Below, in pieces: positions 5,587-11,185 of a stretch of DNA of 11,185 bases. Location of the stretch: assembly GCA_050743625.1 (NCBI GenBank), contig JBOGED010000614.1, forward strand, positions 1 through 11,185, given 5' to 3'. The translations under genes were made by a program, and so were the position numbers. Source of the stretch: JBOGED01 sp050743625 (GTDB lineage Bacteria > Actinomycetota > Nitriliruptoria > Euzebyales > Egibacteraceae). How positions within the stretch are numbered: the stretch's first letter is position 1; each line of letters starts with the position of its first letter. The notes under the pieces are model-generated. The model worked only from the letters and a program-made list of their open reading frames with translations, did not search any database and was not told the DNA's origin.

Positions 5587-5739
5587 GAGGAACGCGTGGT
5601 CGAGGCGTTGCGTGGACATTTCGAGCCGCGCGGTCGAGGCGTTGATCGGCGGGGCCGTCTCGGCTGGTCCTTCACCGGCCGCACCCGGGCGCTGCAGGAG
5701 CTTGTGGAGTGGCTGACCGATGCCGACGCTGATCTGCTG
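5587..5739 (+). pseudogene. Relic of a STAND/AAA-type ATPase gene
   Basis: This frame reads EERVVEALRGHFEPRGRGV, then LGWSFTGRTRALQELVEWL, then TDADADLL. In large actinobacterial proteins carrying a peptidase or effector domain and a STAND/NACHT-like ATPase, a PRGRGV segment followed by W-FTGR-ALRELV-WL comes immediately before the P-loop (GxxGxGKS). Here the similarity stops where the P-loop should begin and no GKS/GKT follows in any frame. I therefore read it as a fragment of about 50 codons, not a working gene. The open frame runs from 5452 to 6003, but its remainder is unrecognisable. It starts about 175 bp right of the ISL3 end, so insertion-associated deletion may have destroyed the gene. 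Confidence 0.5.
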
Positions 5740-6024
5740 CCTCGACCGGGCGGTCGCGGCGCGAGCCGAGACGTGCGGCGTCAGCCCGACTCGGCGCACG
5801 CCGACTTCAGGTCCCGCTCCGGCGCGGGCCGCTGCTATGTGGCCGCCTCGCCCGTCGAGTACACCGCAGGCAAGGCATCGGGGCGCGAGCAGCCAGTCGA
5901 GCCCGCCCGCGTGACTGCCGAAGAAGAGCCGCTCGGAGGCGACCCTTGGAGGTGGCCCGTCGCCGCGGCGGCAGGGCTACAGTGCCATGCGACTGGTACG
6001 TGATGACGCGACAAGAGCCTGACC
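5740..6024. other. Unassigned stretch upstream of the amidohydrolase
   Basis: No gene is supported. Several frames are open on both strands, as usual at this GC content, and none is recognisable. It presumably holds the promoter of the amidohydrolase unit, but I found no convincing -35/-10 pair. Confidence 0.4.
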
Positions 6025-6123
6025 ATGGAAGGAACTGTGCGGGACCCCACCGAGTTGGGCATCGCCGCCGCCGAGATGCTCTCCGTGCGGCGGCTCCGCC
6101 GGTCGGCCGGGTTGTCGCGGTGA
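6025..6123 (+). CDS. Small ORF overlapping the amidohydrolase start
   Basis: A 32-residue frame (from MEGTVRDPTELGIAAAEML to SAGLSR) ends with TGA at 6121-6123, sharing its last base with ATG 6123 of the amidohydrolase (TGATG). The overlap suggests translational coupling, which would explain why the downstream gene has no strong ribosome binding site of its own. The DPTELGIAAAEML part recalls the N-terminus of amidase-signature enzymes, so it may be the leftover start of a deleted amidase gene. It lacks a good ribosome binding site itself, and the resemblance is short. Confidence 0.3.
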   Translation: MEGTVRDPTELGIAAAEMLSVRRLRRSAGLSR

Positions 6124-7472
6124 TGAGCAGCCGTCCGGCCCGGCTCGTCGTCCATGCGGGGCACCTGCTCACTATGGACCCGGCGGTGCCAGACGGTGCC
6201 GGGTCGGTGGTCGTGCACGACGGGACCATCGTCGCCGTCGGCCCTGACCCTGAGCCGGCGCTGGTCGAGGGTGCCGAGATCATCGACACCCGCGCCGACA
6301 TCGTGCTCCCAGGCCTCGTCGACACCCACAGGCACACCTGGCAGTCCGCGGTGCGCCATATCGGGGCCGACTGGTCCCTCGACGACTACATCGCCAATGT
6401 CCTCTTCCGGCTCGCGCCCCACTACCGGCCCGAGGACGCGGGCGCGGGAACGCTGCTCGGCGCCATCGGCGCCCTCGACGCCGGCATCACCACTCTCGTG
6501 GACTGGTCCCACATCCAGAACACCCCCGAGCACACCGACGCCTGCATCGACGCGCTCCGAAACGCGGGCTTGCGAGCCGTGTTCGCCTACGGCTGGCCCC
6601 AGGACGACCCCGCCCGCTGGGTCGGCGAGAGCGACACGCCGCTGCCCGTCGACATCCGCCGCGCCCGTGATGTCCTCGCCGACGACACCGCCCTGGTCAC
6701 CATGGCCATGGCCGCCCGAGGCCCCGAGTTCACCACCTTCGACGCCACCGCCCGCGACCTTGCCCTGGCCCGTGAGCTCGACCTCGACGTCACCATGCAC
6801 GTCGGAGCCGTCGGCTACGGACCCCGCTACCGAGGCGTCGAGCGCCTGGCCCAATCCGGGCTGCTCCACAACCGCATCACGCTGGTCCACGCCTGCACCT
6901 GCAGCGATCATGAGCTGCGCCTCGCCGCTGACGCCGGCGCGAAAGCGAGCGTGTCGCCGCTCATCGAGATGACCATGGACGGCCTCGGCACTACCGCCAC
7001 CGGCCGGTTGATCGCCGTCGGCGTGCGCACGGGGATCAGCGTCGACGCCGAGACCGCCACCTCGGGCGATCTCTTCACCCAGCTCCGAGCCGCACTCGGC
7101 CAGCAACGGCTGATGCGCCGTCTTGACGCGATCGACTCCAGTCCCGCTCTTCGCTGCCGCGACCTGCTCGCGATGGCCACGGTCGACGGCGCCGCAGTCG
7201 CAGGGGTCGGCGACCGCACCGGCAGCCTCACCCCTGGCAAGCGCGCCGACCTCATCACCATCGCCGCCGACACGCCGGCACTCGCCCCCGTATCCGATCC
7301 GGCCACGGCCGTGGTGCTCGCCGCTCACCCCGGGCTCGTGCGTACGGTGATCGTCGATGGCCGCGTCGCGAAGCGCGACGGTCGTCTCATGGGCCCGGTG
7401 GCCGAGGCGCTCGCCGCGGCGCGGGCCAGCGTCGAGCACCTGCGCGGCGTGGCCGGTGACCTGCTGCAATAG
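6123..7472 (+). CDS. Amidohydrolase, cytosine-deaminase/chlorohydrolase-like
   Basis: This 449-residue cytosolic metal-dependent hydrolase belongs to the amidohydrolase superfamily, in the group containing TrzA/AtzB-type enzymes, MTA/SAH deaminases and cytosine deaminase-like proteins. The N-terminal strand-rich part (LVVHAGHLLTMDP; VVHDGTIVAVG) leads to the metal motif HxH, His69 and His71 in GLVDTHRHTWQSAV. Further expected ligands are His226 (VTMHVGAV), His256 (LVHACTCSDHEL) and Asp308 (GISVDAETATSGDL). The SPLIEMTMDGLG segment (278-289) is also typical, and the end GSLTPGKRADLITI closes the small domain. Length is usual (about 440-470). ATG 6123 matches the family start, with GTG 6120 as an alternative; the upstream open frame is unlike the family. 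The substrate, probably an N-heterocycle or amidine, cannot be fixed. A cupin gene follows after 43 bp, probably in the same operon. Confidence 0.9.
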   Translation: MSSRPARLVVHAGHLLTMDPAVPDGAGSVVVHDGTIVAVGPDPEPALVEGAEIIDTRADIVLPGLVDTHRHTWQSAVRHIGADWSLDDYIANVLFRLAPHYRPEDAGAGTLLGAIGALDAGITTLVDWSHIQNTPEHTDACIDALRNAGLRAVFAYGWPQDDPARWVGESDTPLPVDIRRARDVLADDTALVTMAMAARGPEFTTFDATARDLALARELDLDVTMHVGAVGYGPRYRGVERLAQSGLLHNRITLVHACTCSDHELRLAADAGAKASVSPLIEMTMDGLGTTATGRLIAVGVRTGISVDAETATSGDLFTQLRAALGQQRLMRRLDAIDSSPALRCRDLLAMATVDGAAVAGVGDRTGSLTPGKRADLITIAADTPALAPVSDPATAVVLAAHPGLVRTVIVDGRVAKRDGRLMGPVAEALAAARASVEHLRGVAGDLLQ

Positions 7473-7515
7473 GCTTTCGCATGCCGGTCAAGCGCGGCGC
7501 GCATTGGAGCACACG

Positions 7516-7887
7516 ATGGATATTCCTCATTCGCTGGATGCCGCCTTCGATCGGTTCGACGCGCTCTGGGAGCCGCGGATCGTCGCGCGGATCAACGACT
7601 ACGACGTCAAGATCGCCAAGGTCGAAGGCGAGTACCCCGAGCACGCCCACCCGGAGACGGATGAGTACTTCCACGTGCTCGCCGGTGAGCTCACCCTGAC
7701 GTTTCCGGACGAAGGGCGCAAGGTCACCTTGACGGCGGGCGAGGTCTTCACTGTTCCTCGAGGCATCCGGCATCGTCCCTCTGCCACCACCGGCACGCGC
7801 ATTCTCATGTTCGAGCCCGCGGGCACGCGCAACTCCGGGGACTCCGGGGTGGCCGGCACCACGGGAGTCCCACTGGACGACGAGTAA
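7516..7887 (+). CDS. Small cupin-domain protein
   Basis: A 123-residue single-domain cupin (beta-barrel). Motif 1 is EHAHPETDEYFHVLAGE, with likely metal ligands His43, His45 and Glu50; motif 2 is GEVFTVPRGIRHRPSAT, with His86 as the fourth ligand. Small cupins of this type can be isomerases, dioxygenases or binding proteins, so no reaction is named. ATG 7516 has GGAG (7506-7509) six bases upstream and follows the amidohydrolase by 43 bp on the same strand, which suggests joint transcription and a role in the same pathway, perhaps processing the deaminated product. The Gly/Thr-rich tail after about residue 103 is probably disordered. Confidence 0.88.
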   Translation: MDIPHSLDAAFDRFDALWEPRIVARINDYDVKIAKVEGEYPEHAHPETDEYFHVLAGELTLTFPDEGRKVTLTAGEVFTVPRGIRHRPSATTGTRILMFEPAGTRNSGDSGVAGTTGVPLDDE

Positions 7888-8146
7888 CACTGTGCAGGCG
7901 TCAAGCAGGCTGGCCGGGAACCCCCCGGACACCTTCTTGGCCGCGGCGCCGACACCCAGCGCCTCCTCGATGCGGCATGGCAGCGCGAGCCGGACTTCGG
8001 CGCGCCGATCTGGGTGGCGATGGGGTCAGGGGCGTGTGCCCGTGAGCAGTGCCAGGAGGCAGCGGCGCAGGCGTGTCAGTCGTGACGCGGCCCGGTCAAA
8101 CCCGCCCGGTTGTGGCCGCCGTCGACGTCCGGTGACCCGTCGCTGT
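7888..8146. other. Intergenic stretch between convergent genes
   Basis: The cupin gene (plus) and split-barrel gene (minus) converge on this 259-bp stretch. I see no recognisable gene, clear terminator hairpin or repeat. A minus-strand frame contains a protein-like run (IEEALGVGAAAKKVSGGFP), but it has no start or family match. Confidence 0.4.
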
Positions 8147-8674
8147 TCAGGTGTCGTTCACGAGCGGAAACCGCCATCGCGTCTGGCTGAAGGACTCGCC
8201 TTTCCCAAACCCAAACGCCCTCGTGGCGCGCACCTCGAAAACCAACAGCTCATCGGTAGCGCTGGCGGCCCGCAGTCGACCGTCTACCAGCCGGAGGCCG
8301 AAGAAGTCGTCGTACTTCTCAGCAAACGCGTCTGTGATGCGGCGGAGCCGATCGGCATCGGTCACCGGGACGGCATCGGCCTCGACGACGATGTCGAGAC
8401 CGTCCCAGCCGTTACAACCGGTGGTCACGACCACGTGCGGGTTGCCGGCGACCAGGTTCTTCGCCTTGCGTTCCGATCGACCGGTGACGAAATAGACCGC
8501 CTCGTCGATCCAGACGGCTGCGATGGTCGTCACGTGCGGGCGCCCATCCGGCCGCACCGTGGACAGCCAGTAGGTCTCGGCGGCCTCGAGCTGTTCCCGC
8601 GCGGCGGCCCATGGCGTCGGCGTGGCTTCTGGGCTGCTGAACTGCGGATCAAGCTCGCCGACGGGTGTCATCAT
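8147..8674 (-). CDS. Split-barrel flavin/F420-type oxidoreductase (PPOX family)
   Basis: A 175-residue protein of the pyridoxamine 5'-phosphate oxidase-like (FDOR) split-barrel superfamily, whose actinobacterial members bind FMN, F420 or heme. Recognisable parts are YWLSTVRPDGRPHVTTIAAV (35-54), the strand VYFVTGRSERKAKNLVAGNP (60-79) with the SxRKxxNL cofactor-phosphate region, HVVVTTGCNGWDGLDIVVEA (80-99), and the final VFEVRATRAFGFGKGESFSQ (145-164). The cofactor and substrate are undetermined. I chose ATG 8674 because AGGAGG (plus 8684-8689) lies nine bases upstream; the in-frame ATG 8680 would leave only three bases and ATG 8671 twelve. It follows ilvD in the same direction with about 85 bp between them, so it may be read from the ilvD transcript, but no functional link is known. 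Confidence 0.88.
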   Translation of the reverse strand: MMTPVGELDPQFSSPEATPTPWAAAREQLEAAETYWLSTVRPDGRPHVTTIAAVWIDEAVYFVTGRSERKAKNLVAGNPHVVVTTGCNGWDGLDIVVEADAVPVTDADRLRRITDAFAEKYDDFFGLRLVDGRLRAASATDELLVFEVRATRAFGFGKGESFSQTRWRFPLVNDT

Positions 8675-8759
8675 GAGCATCAGCCTCCTGGTCTGTTGCG
8701 GCCGGCATCAACGGTGATGGCGGTCGGCGGGTACCGGTGCGAACGATGACATCGCTCGA

Positions 8760-10595
8760 TTAGCGCACCCGGCGAACGGCGCCGGTGTGGGCACTGGTGG
8801 CGAAGGCGGCGTAGGCGCGCAGCGCGCTCGTGACGGGCCGGTCGCGGTCGCGCGGCTGCCACGGGCGCTCCGCGGACTCCATCTTCGCGCGCCGCTCGGC
8901 GAGCACCTCGTCGGGCACCTGGAGCTGCAGGGTCCGCGAGCGCACGTCGATCAGCACCCGGTCGCCGTCCTCGACCAGCCCGATCATCCCGCCGGAGGCC
9001 GCCTCCGGCGAGACGTGGCCGACCGAGATGCCCGACGAGCCGCCGGAGAACCGCCCGTCGGTGACCAGCGCGCAGACCTTGCCGAGCCCGGCGCCTTTGA
9101 GGAACGCGGTCGGGTGCAGCATCTCCTGCATCCCCGGCCCGCCCGCGGGACCCTCGTAGCGCACCACCAGCACGTCCCCGGGCTGGACCTGGTTGCCGAG
9201 GATCACCGAGACGGCCTCCTCCTGGCTCTCCACCACCCGCGCGGGCCCCGCGAAGCGCCACAGCTCCTCGGGGATGCCCGCGGTCTTGATCACCGCGCCG
9301 TCGGGGGCGAGGTTGCCGCGCAGCACCGCGAGCCCGCCGTCGCGGGTGTAAGCGTGCCCGACGTCGCGGATGCAGCCCTCCGCCGCGTCGGTGTCCAGCG
9401 ACGGCCAGCGGTTCTCCGTCGAGAACGCCTCGGTGGTCCGCACCCCTCCCGGCGCGGCGTGGTACAGCTCCACCGCGGCCTCCGACGGCGCCGCCGCCCG
9501 CACGTCCCACTGGGAGAGCCACGCCGAAAGCGACGGCGAATGCACCGTGTGCACTGACTCGTGGAGCAGCCCGCCCCGCCACAGCTCCCCGAGGATCGCC
9601 GGGATGCCACCGGCGCGGTGCACGTCCTCCATGTGGTAGTCGGAGTTCGGCGACGCCTTGGCCAGGCACGGCACCCGCCGGGAGACGGCGTCGATGTCGG
9701 CCAGGGTGAAGTCGACCTCGCCCTCCCGCGCGGCGGCGAGGATGTGCAGCACGGTGTTGGTGGAACCGCCCATCGCGACGTCGAGCGCCATCGCGTTCTC
9801 GAACGCCGCGCACGTGGCGATCGCGCGCGGCAGCGCCGACGCGTCGTCGTCGCGGTACCAGCGGGTCGCCAGCTCCATGACGGTGCGCCCGGCCGCCAGG
9901 AACAGCTCCCGGCGCGCGGCGTGTGTGGCCAGCGTCGACCCGTTGCCAGGCAGCGCGAGCCCGAGGGCTTCGGTGAGGCAGTTCATCGAGTTGGCGGTGA
10001 ACATCCCCGAGCACGAGCCGCAGGTCGGGCACGCGGAGCGCTCTACGAGCGTGAGCCCCTCGTCGTCGACCCGCGGCGAGGCCGAGGCGGAGATCGCGGT
10101 GATGAGGTCGGTCGGTGCGTCCACGACCCCGTCCACGGCCTTGCCCGCCTCCATCGGCCCCCCGGAGACGAACACGGTCGGGATGTTCAGCCGCATCGCG
10201 GCGTTGAGCATCCCCGGGGTGATCTTGTCGCAGTTGGAGATGCACACCAGCGCGTCGGCGGCGTGGCCGTTGACCATGTACTCGACGGCGTCGGCGATCA
10301 CCTCGCGGGAGGGCAGTGAGTAGAGCATCCCGCCGTGGCCCATGGCGATGCCGTCGTCGACGGCGATGGTGTGGAACTCGCGAGGGATCCCGCCCGCCTC
10401 CCGCACCGCGCCCGCGACCAGGTCGCCGAGGTCCTTGAGGTGCACGTGCCCGGGCACGAACTGCGTGTACGAGTTGGCGATCGCCACGATCGGCTTGCCG
10501 AAGTCGTCCTCACCCATACCGGTGGCCCGCCACAGGGCGCGGGCCCCGGCGGCGTTGCGGCCGTGGGTCGTGACGCGGGAACGCAGAGCCGGCAT
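8760..10595 (-). CDS. ilvD: Dihydroxy-acid dehydratase
   Basis: IlvD converts 2,3-dihydroxyisovalerate and 2,3-dihydroxy-3-methylvalerate to the keto acids that give valine, leucine and isoleucine. The 611-residue product is collinear with the long E. coli-type enzyme from the start (RSRVTTHGRNAAGARALWRA) to the end (ALRAYAAFATSAHTGAVR). Visible are the Mg-binding VDDGIAMGHGGML (79-91), CISNCDKITPGM (118-129, with cluster Cys122 and the Asp123-Lys124 pair), ERSACPTCGSCSGMFTANSM (185-204, Cys195), HMEDVHRAGG, RYEGPAGGPGMQEML and DGRFSGGSSG with the catalytic serine region. It binds an iron-sulfur cluster. ATG 10595 is chosen because AGGAGG lies about five bases upstream and homology begins there; the longer frame to 10682 adds 29 unrelated residues. 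No other branched-chain amino-acid gene is present in the window, so it stands alone here. A VOC gene remnant is divergent from it. Confidence 0.97.
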   Translation of the reverse strand: MPALRSRVTTHGRNAAGARALWRATGMGEDDFGKPIVAIANSYTQFVPGHVHLKDLGDLVAGAVREAGGIPREFHTIAVDDGIAMGHGGMLYSLPSREVIADAVEYMVNGHAADALVCISNCDKITPGMLNAAMRLNIPTVFVSGGPMEAGKAVDGVVDAPTDLITAISASASPRVDDEGLTLVERSACPTCGSCSGMFTANSMNCLTEALGLALPGNGSTLATHAARRELFLAAGRTVMELATRWYRDDDASALPRAIATCAAFENAMALDVAMGGSTNTVLHILAAAREGEVDFTLADIDAVSRRVPCLAKASPNSDYHMEDVHRAGGIPAILGELWRGGLLHESVHTVHSPSLSAWLSQWDVRAAAPSEAAVELYHAAPGGVRTTEAFSTENRWPSLDTDAAEGCIRDVGHAYTRDGGLAVLRGNLAPDGAVIKTAGIPEELWRFAGPARVVESQEEAVSVILGNQVQPGDVLVVRYEGPAGGPGMQEMLHPTAFLKGAGLGKVCALVTDGRFSGGSSGISVGHVSPEAASGGMIGLVEDGDRVLIDVRSRTLQLQVPDEVLAERRAKMESAERPWQPRDRDRPVTSALRAYAAFATSAHTGAVRRVR

Positions 10596-10760
10596 ATCTT
10601 CCTCCTGCCTGGCGGGTCGATCGGGTGCCCACGCTACGCGCCTGCCCCCGACGAGGGACGGACGGGCGCCCGCGGCCGGCACCGGTCATCCTCGAGGTCA
10701 ACGTGTCGGCGCCGCGTTAGTCTGCCAGGGCTGACGTCGCCCACGGCCAAGGAGCGTCTG

Positions 10761-11113
10761 ATGGCCTCTCGCCTCAACCCATACATCAGCTTCAACGGCA
10801 ACGCGCGGCAAGCCATGGAGCTCTACAAACGCGTCTTCGGCGGCACCTTGACGCTGAGCACGTTCGGTGAGTTCGGCGCGCAGGACTCCCCGGACGCCGA
10901 CAAGATCATGCACGGCACGCTCGAGACCGACCGCGGATTCACCCTCAGGGCGCCGACACCCCGACCGGGATGGAATACCGTCCTGGGAACAACATCGCGG
11001 TAAGCCTGAGCGGGGACGACGATGAGCTGCGCGGCTACTGGGAGCAGCTGTCCGACGGCGGCGCCGTATCGGTACCGCTAGCGGGGCTTCGCCCCGGCCC
11101 GACGAGCGTGTGA
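10761..11113 (+). pseudogene. PhnB-like VOC-family gene, frameshifted and 3'-truncated
   Basis: The start NPYISFNGNARQAMELYKRV is the signature of PhnB/glyoxalase-like VOC proteins (about 135-140 residues, unknown small-molecule role). ATG 10761 has AAGGAG (10749-10754) six bases upstream. The frame reads FTLRAPTPRPG and stops at 11003. Restoring one T after A10947 turns the reading into FTLMGADTPTGMEYRPGNNI (61-80) and continues through VSLSGDDDELRGYWEQLSDG to VSVPL, as in the family. After VPL (about 11079) the product turns to an unrelated AGLRPGPTSV and stops at 11113, so the final 25-30 family residues (normally containing a metal-binding part and WMVNI-like end) are missing. Two independent defects favour a true pseudogene, though the frameshift alone could be a sequencing error. 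Confidence 0.85.
11082..11096. terminator. Short GC hairpin after the VOC break
   Basis: CGGGGC (11082-11087) pairs with GCCCCG (11091-11096) across a TTC loop, right at the point where the VOC protein loses similarity. No T-run follows, so termination is uncertain. It may be the edge of the DNA that replaced the VOC 3' end. Confidence 0.35.
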
Positions 11114-11126
11114 GGCATGACAGCGT

Positions 11127-11178
11127 TCCCCGAACAGGGATTTAGGGGCGTATCTGCCCCTAAATCCCTGTTCGGGGA
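11127..11178. repeat. Perfect 23-bp inverted repeat with 6-nt loop
   Basis: The arm 11127-11149 (starts TCCCCGAACAGGGA, ends TTTAGGGGC) is the exact reverse complement of 11156-11178, around the loop GTATCT. It would form a very stable RNA or cruciform hairpin. It lies 14 bp after the broken VOC gene and 7 bp before the window edge. It could be a bidirectional terminator lacking a U-tract, the end of a mobile element, or a dispersed palindrome. The window ends too soon to tell. Confidence 0.75.
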
Positions 11179-11185
11179 GTGGACC

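Noticed and set aside
5452..6003. A working STAND/AAA ATPase or defence gene
   Set aside because: Only about 50 residues are recognisable and no Walker A or B motif follows in any frame, so an active system is not supported.
5835..7469. Minus-strand open frame of 544 codons opposite the amidohydrolase
   Set aside because: Gly/Val/Asp/Glu-rich, no family features, and it mirrors the codon positions of a well-supported gene in GC-rich DNA; a shadow frame.
7892..8749. Plus-strand open frame of 285 codons
   Set aside because: Mostly antisense to the split-barrel protein; no recognisable domain.
8680..10245. Minus-strand open frame of 521 codons in another frame of ilvD, and plus-strand frames of over 220 codons over the same region
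   Set aside because: Arg/Gly/Ala/His-rich shadows of ilvD, which is collinear with a known enzyme along its full length.
1..11185. tRNA, rRNA, CRISPR array or intact transposon
   Set aside because: No cloverleaf, no rRNA-like stretch, no regularly spaced direct repeats and no complete transposase were seen by eye; a covariance-model search was not possible.

Overview
The window looks like accessory DNA from a high-GC actinobacterium. The base composition is GC-rich and codon third positions are mostly G or C. The families also point that way: a GAF-ANTAR RNA-binding regulator, a flavin/F420-type split-barrel protein, a TetR/DJ-1 divergent pair and an ISL3-type transposase remnant. No rRNA, tRNA, CRISPR array or intact mobile element was seen, and no species is assigned.

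Layout. Bases 1-691 hold no secure gene, only an AT-rich inverted repeat, one weak ORF and a strong double palindrome upstream of the first real gene. Bases 692-2191 encode a SulP-family membrane transporter with a C-terminal STAS domain. It converges on a DJ-1/PfpI-family gene (2886 down to 2236), which is divergent from a TetR regulator (2991-3569). The 104-bp space between those two carries two 18-bp palindromic operators that are exact reverse complements of each other. One fills the spacer of a good sigma-70-like promoter for the DJ-1 gene. Bases 3570-4044 have no secure gene. Bases 4045-4853 encode a GAF-ANTAR regulator that is split by a one-base frameshift.

The middle (4854-6122) is a graveyard: a 44-nt hairpin-forming repeat, the C-terminal stub of an ISL3-family transposase with a likely right end, and a short relic resembling the region just before the P-loop of actinobacterial STAND/AAA ATPases. 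A tiny ORF then overlaps the start of the next gene. Next come an amidohydrolase of the cytosine-deaminase/chlorohydrolase type (6123-7472) and a small cupin (7516-7887), probably one operon. On the minus strand are a split-barrel (PPOX/FDOR) protein (8674 to 8147) and ilvD, dihydroxy-acid dehydratase (10595 to 8760). The right edge holds a PhnB-like VOC gene, frameshifted and cut short, followed by a perfect 23-bp inverted repeat with a 6-nt loop.

How it fits together. The only complete regulatory circuit visible is the TetR/DJ-1 pair. The amidohydrolase and cupin look like a small catabolic or detoxification unit. ilvD is the one housekeeping gene, and it stands without other branched-chain amino-acid genes here. 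Two genes each lack exactly one base compared with an uninterrupted frame, so either decay or assembly error must be considered. No convincing new multi-gene system was found; the best leads are the paired operators, the split GAF/ANTAR gene and the terminal palindrome.
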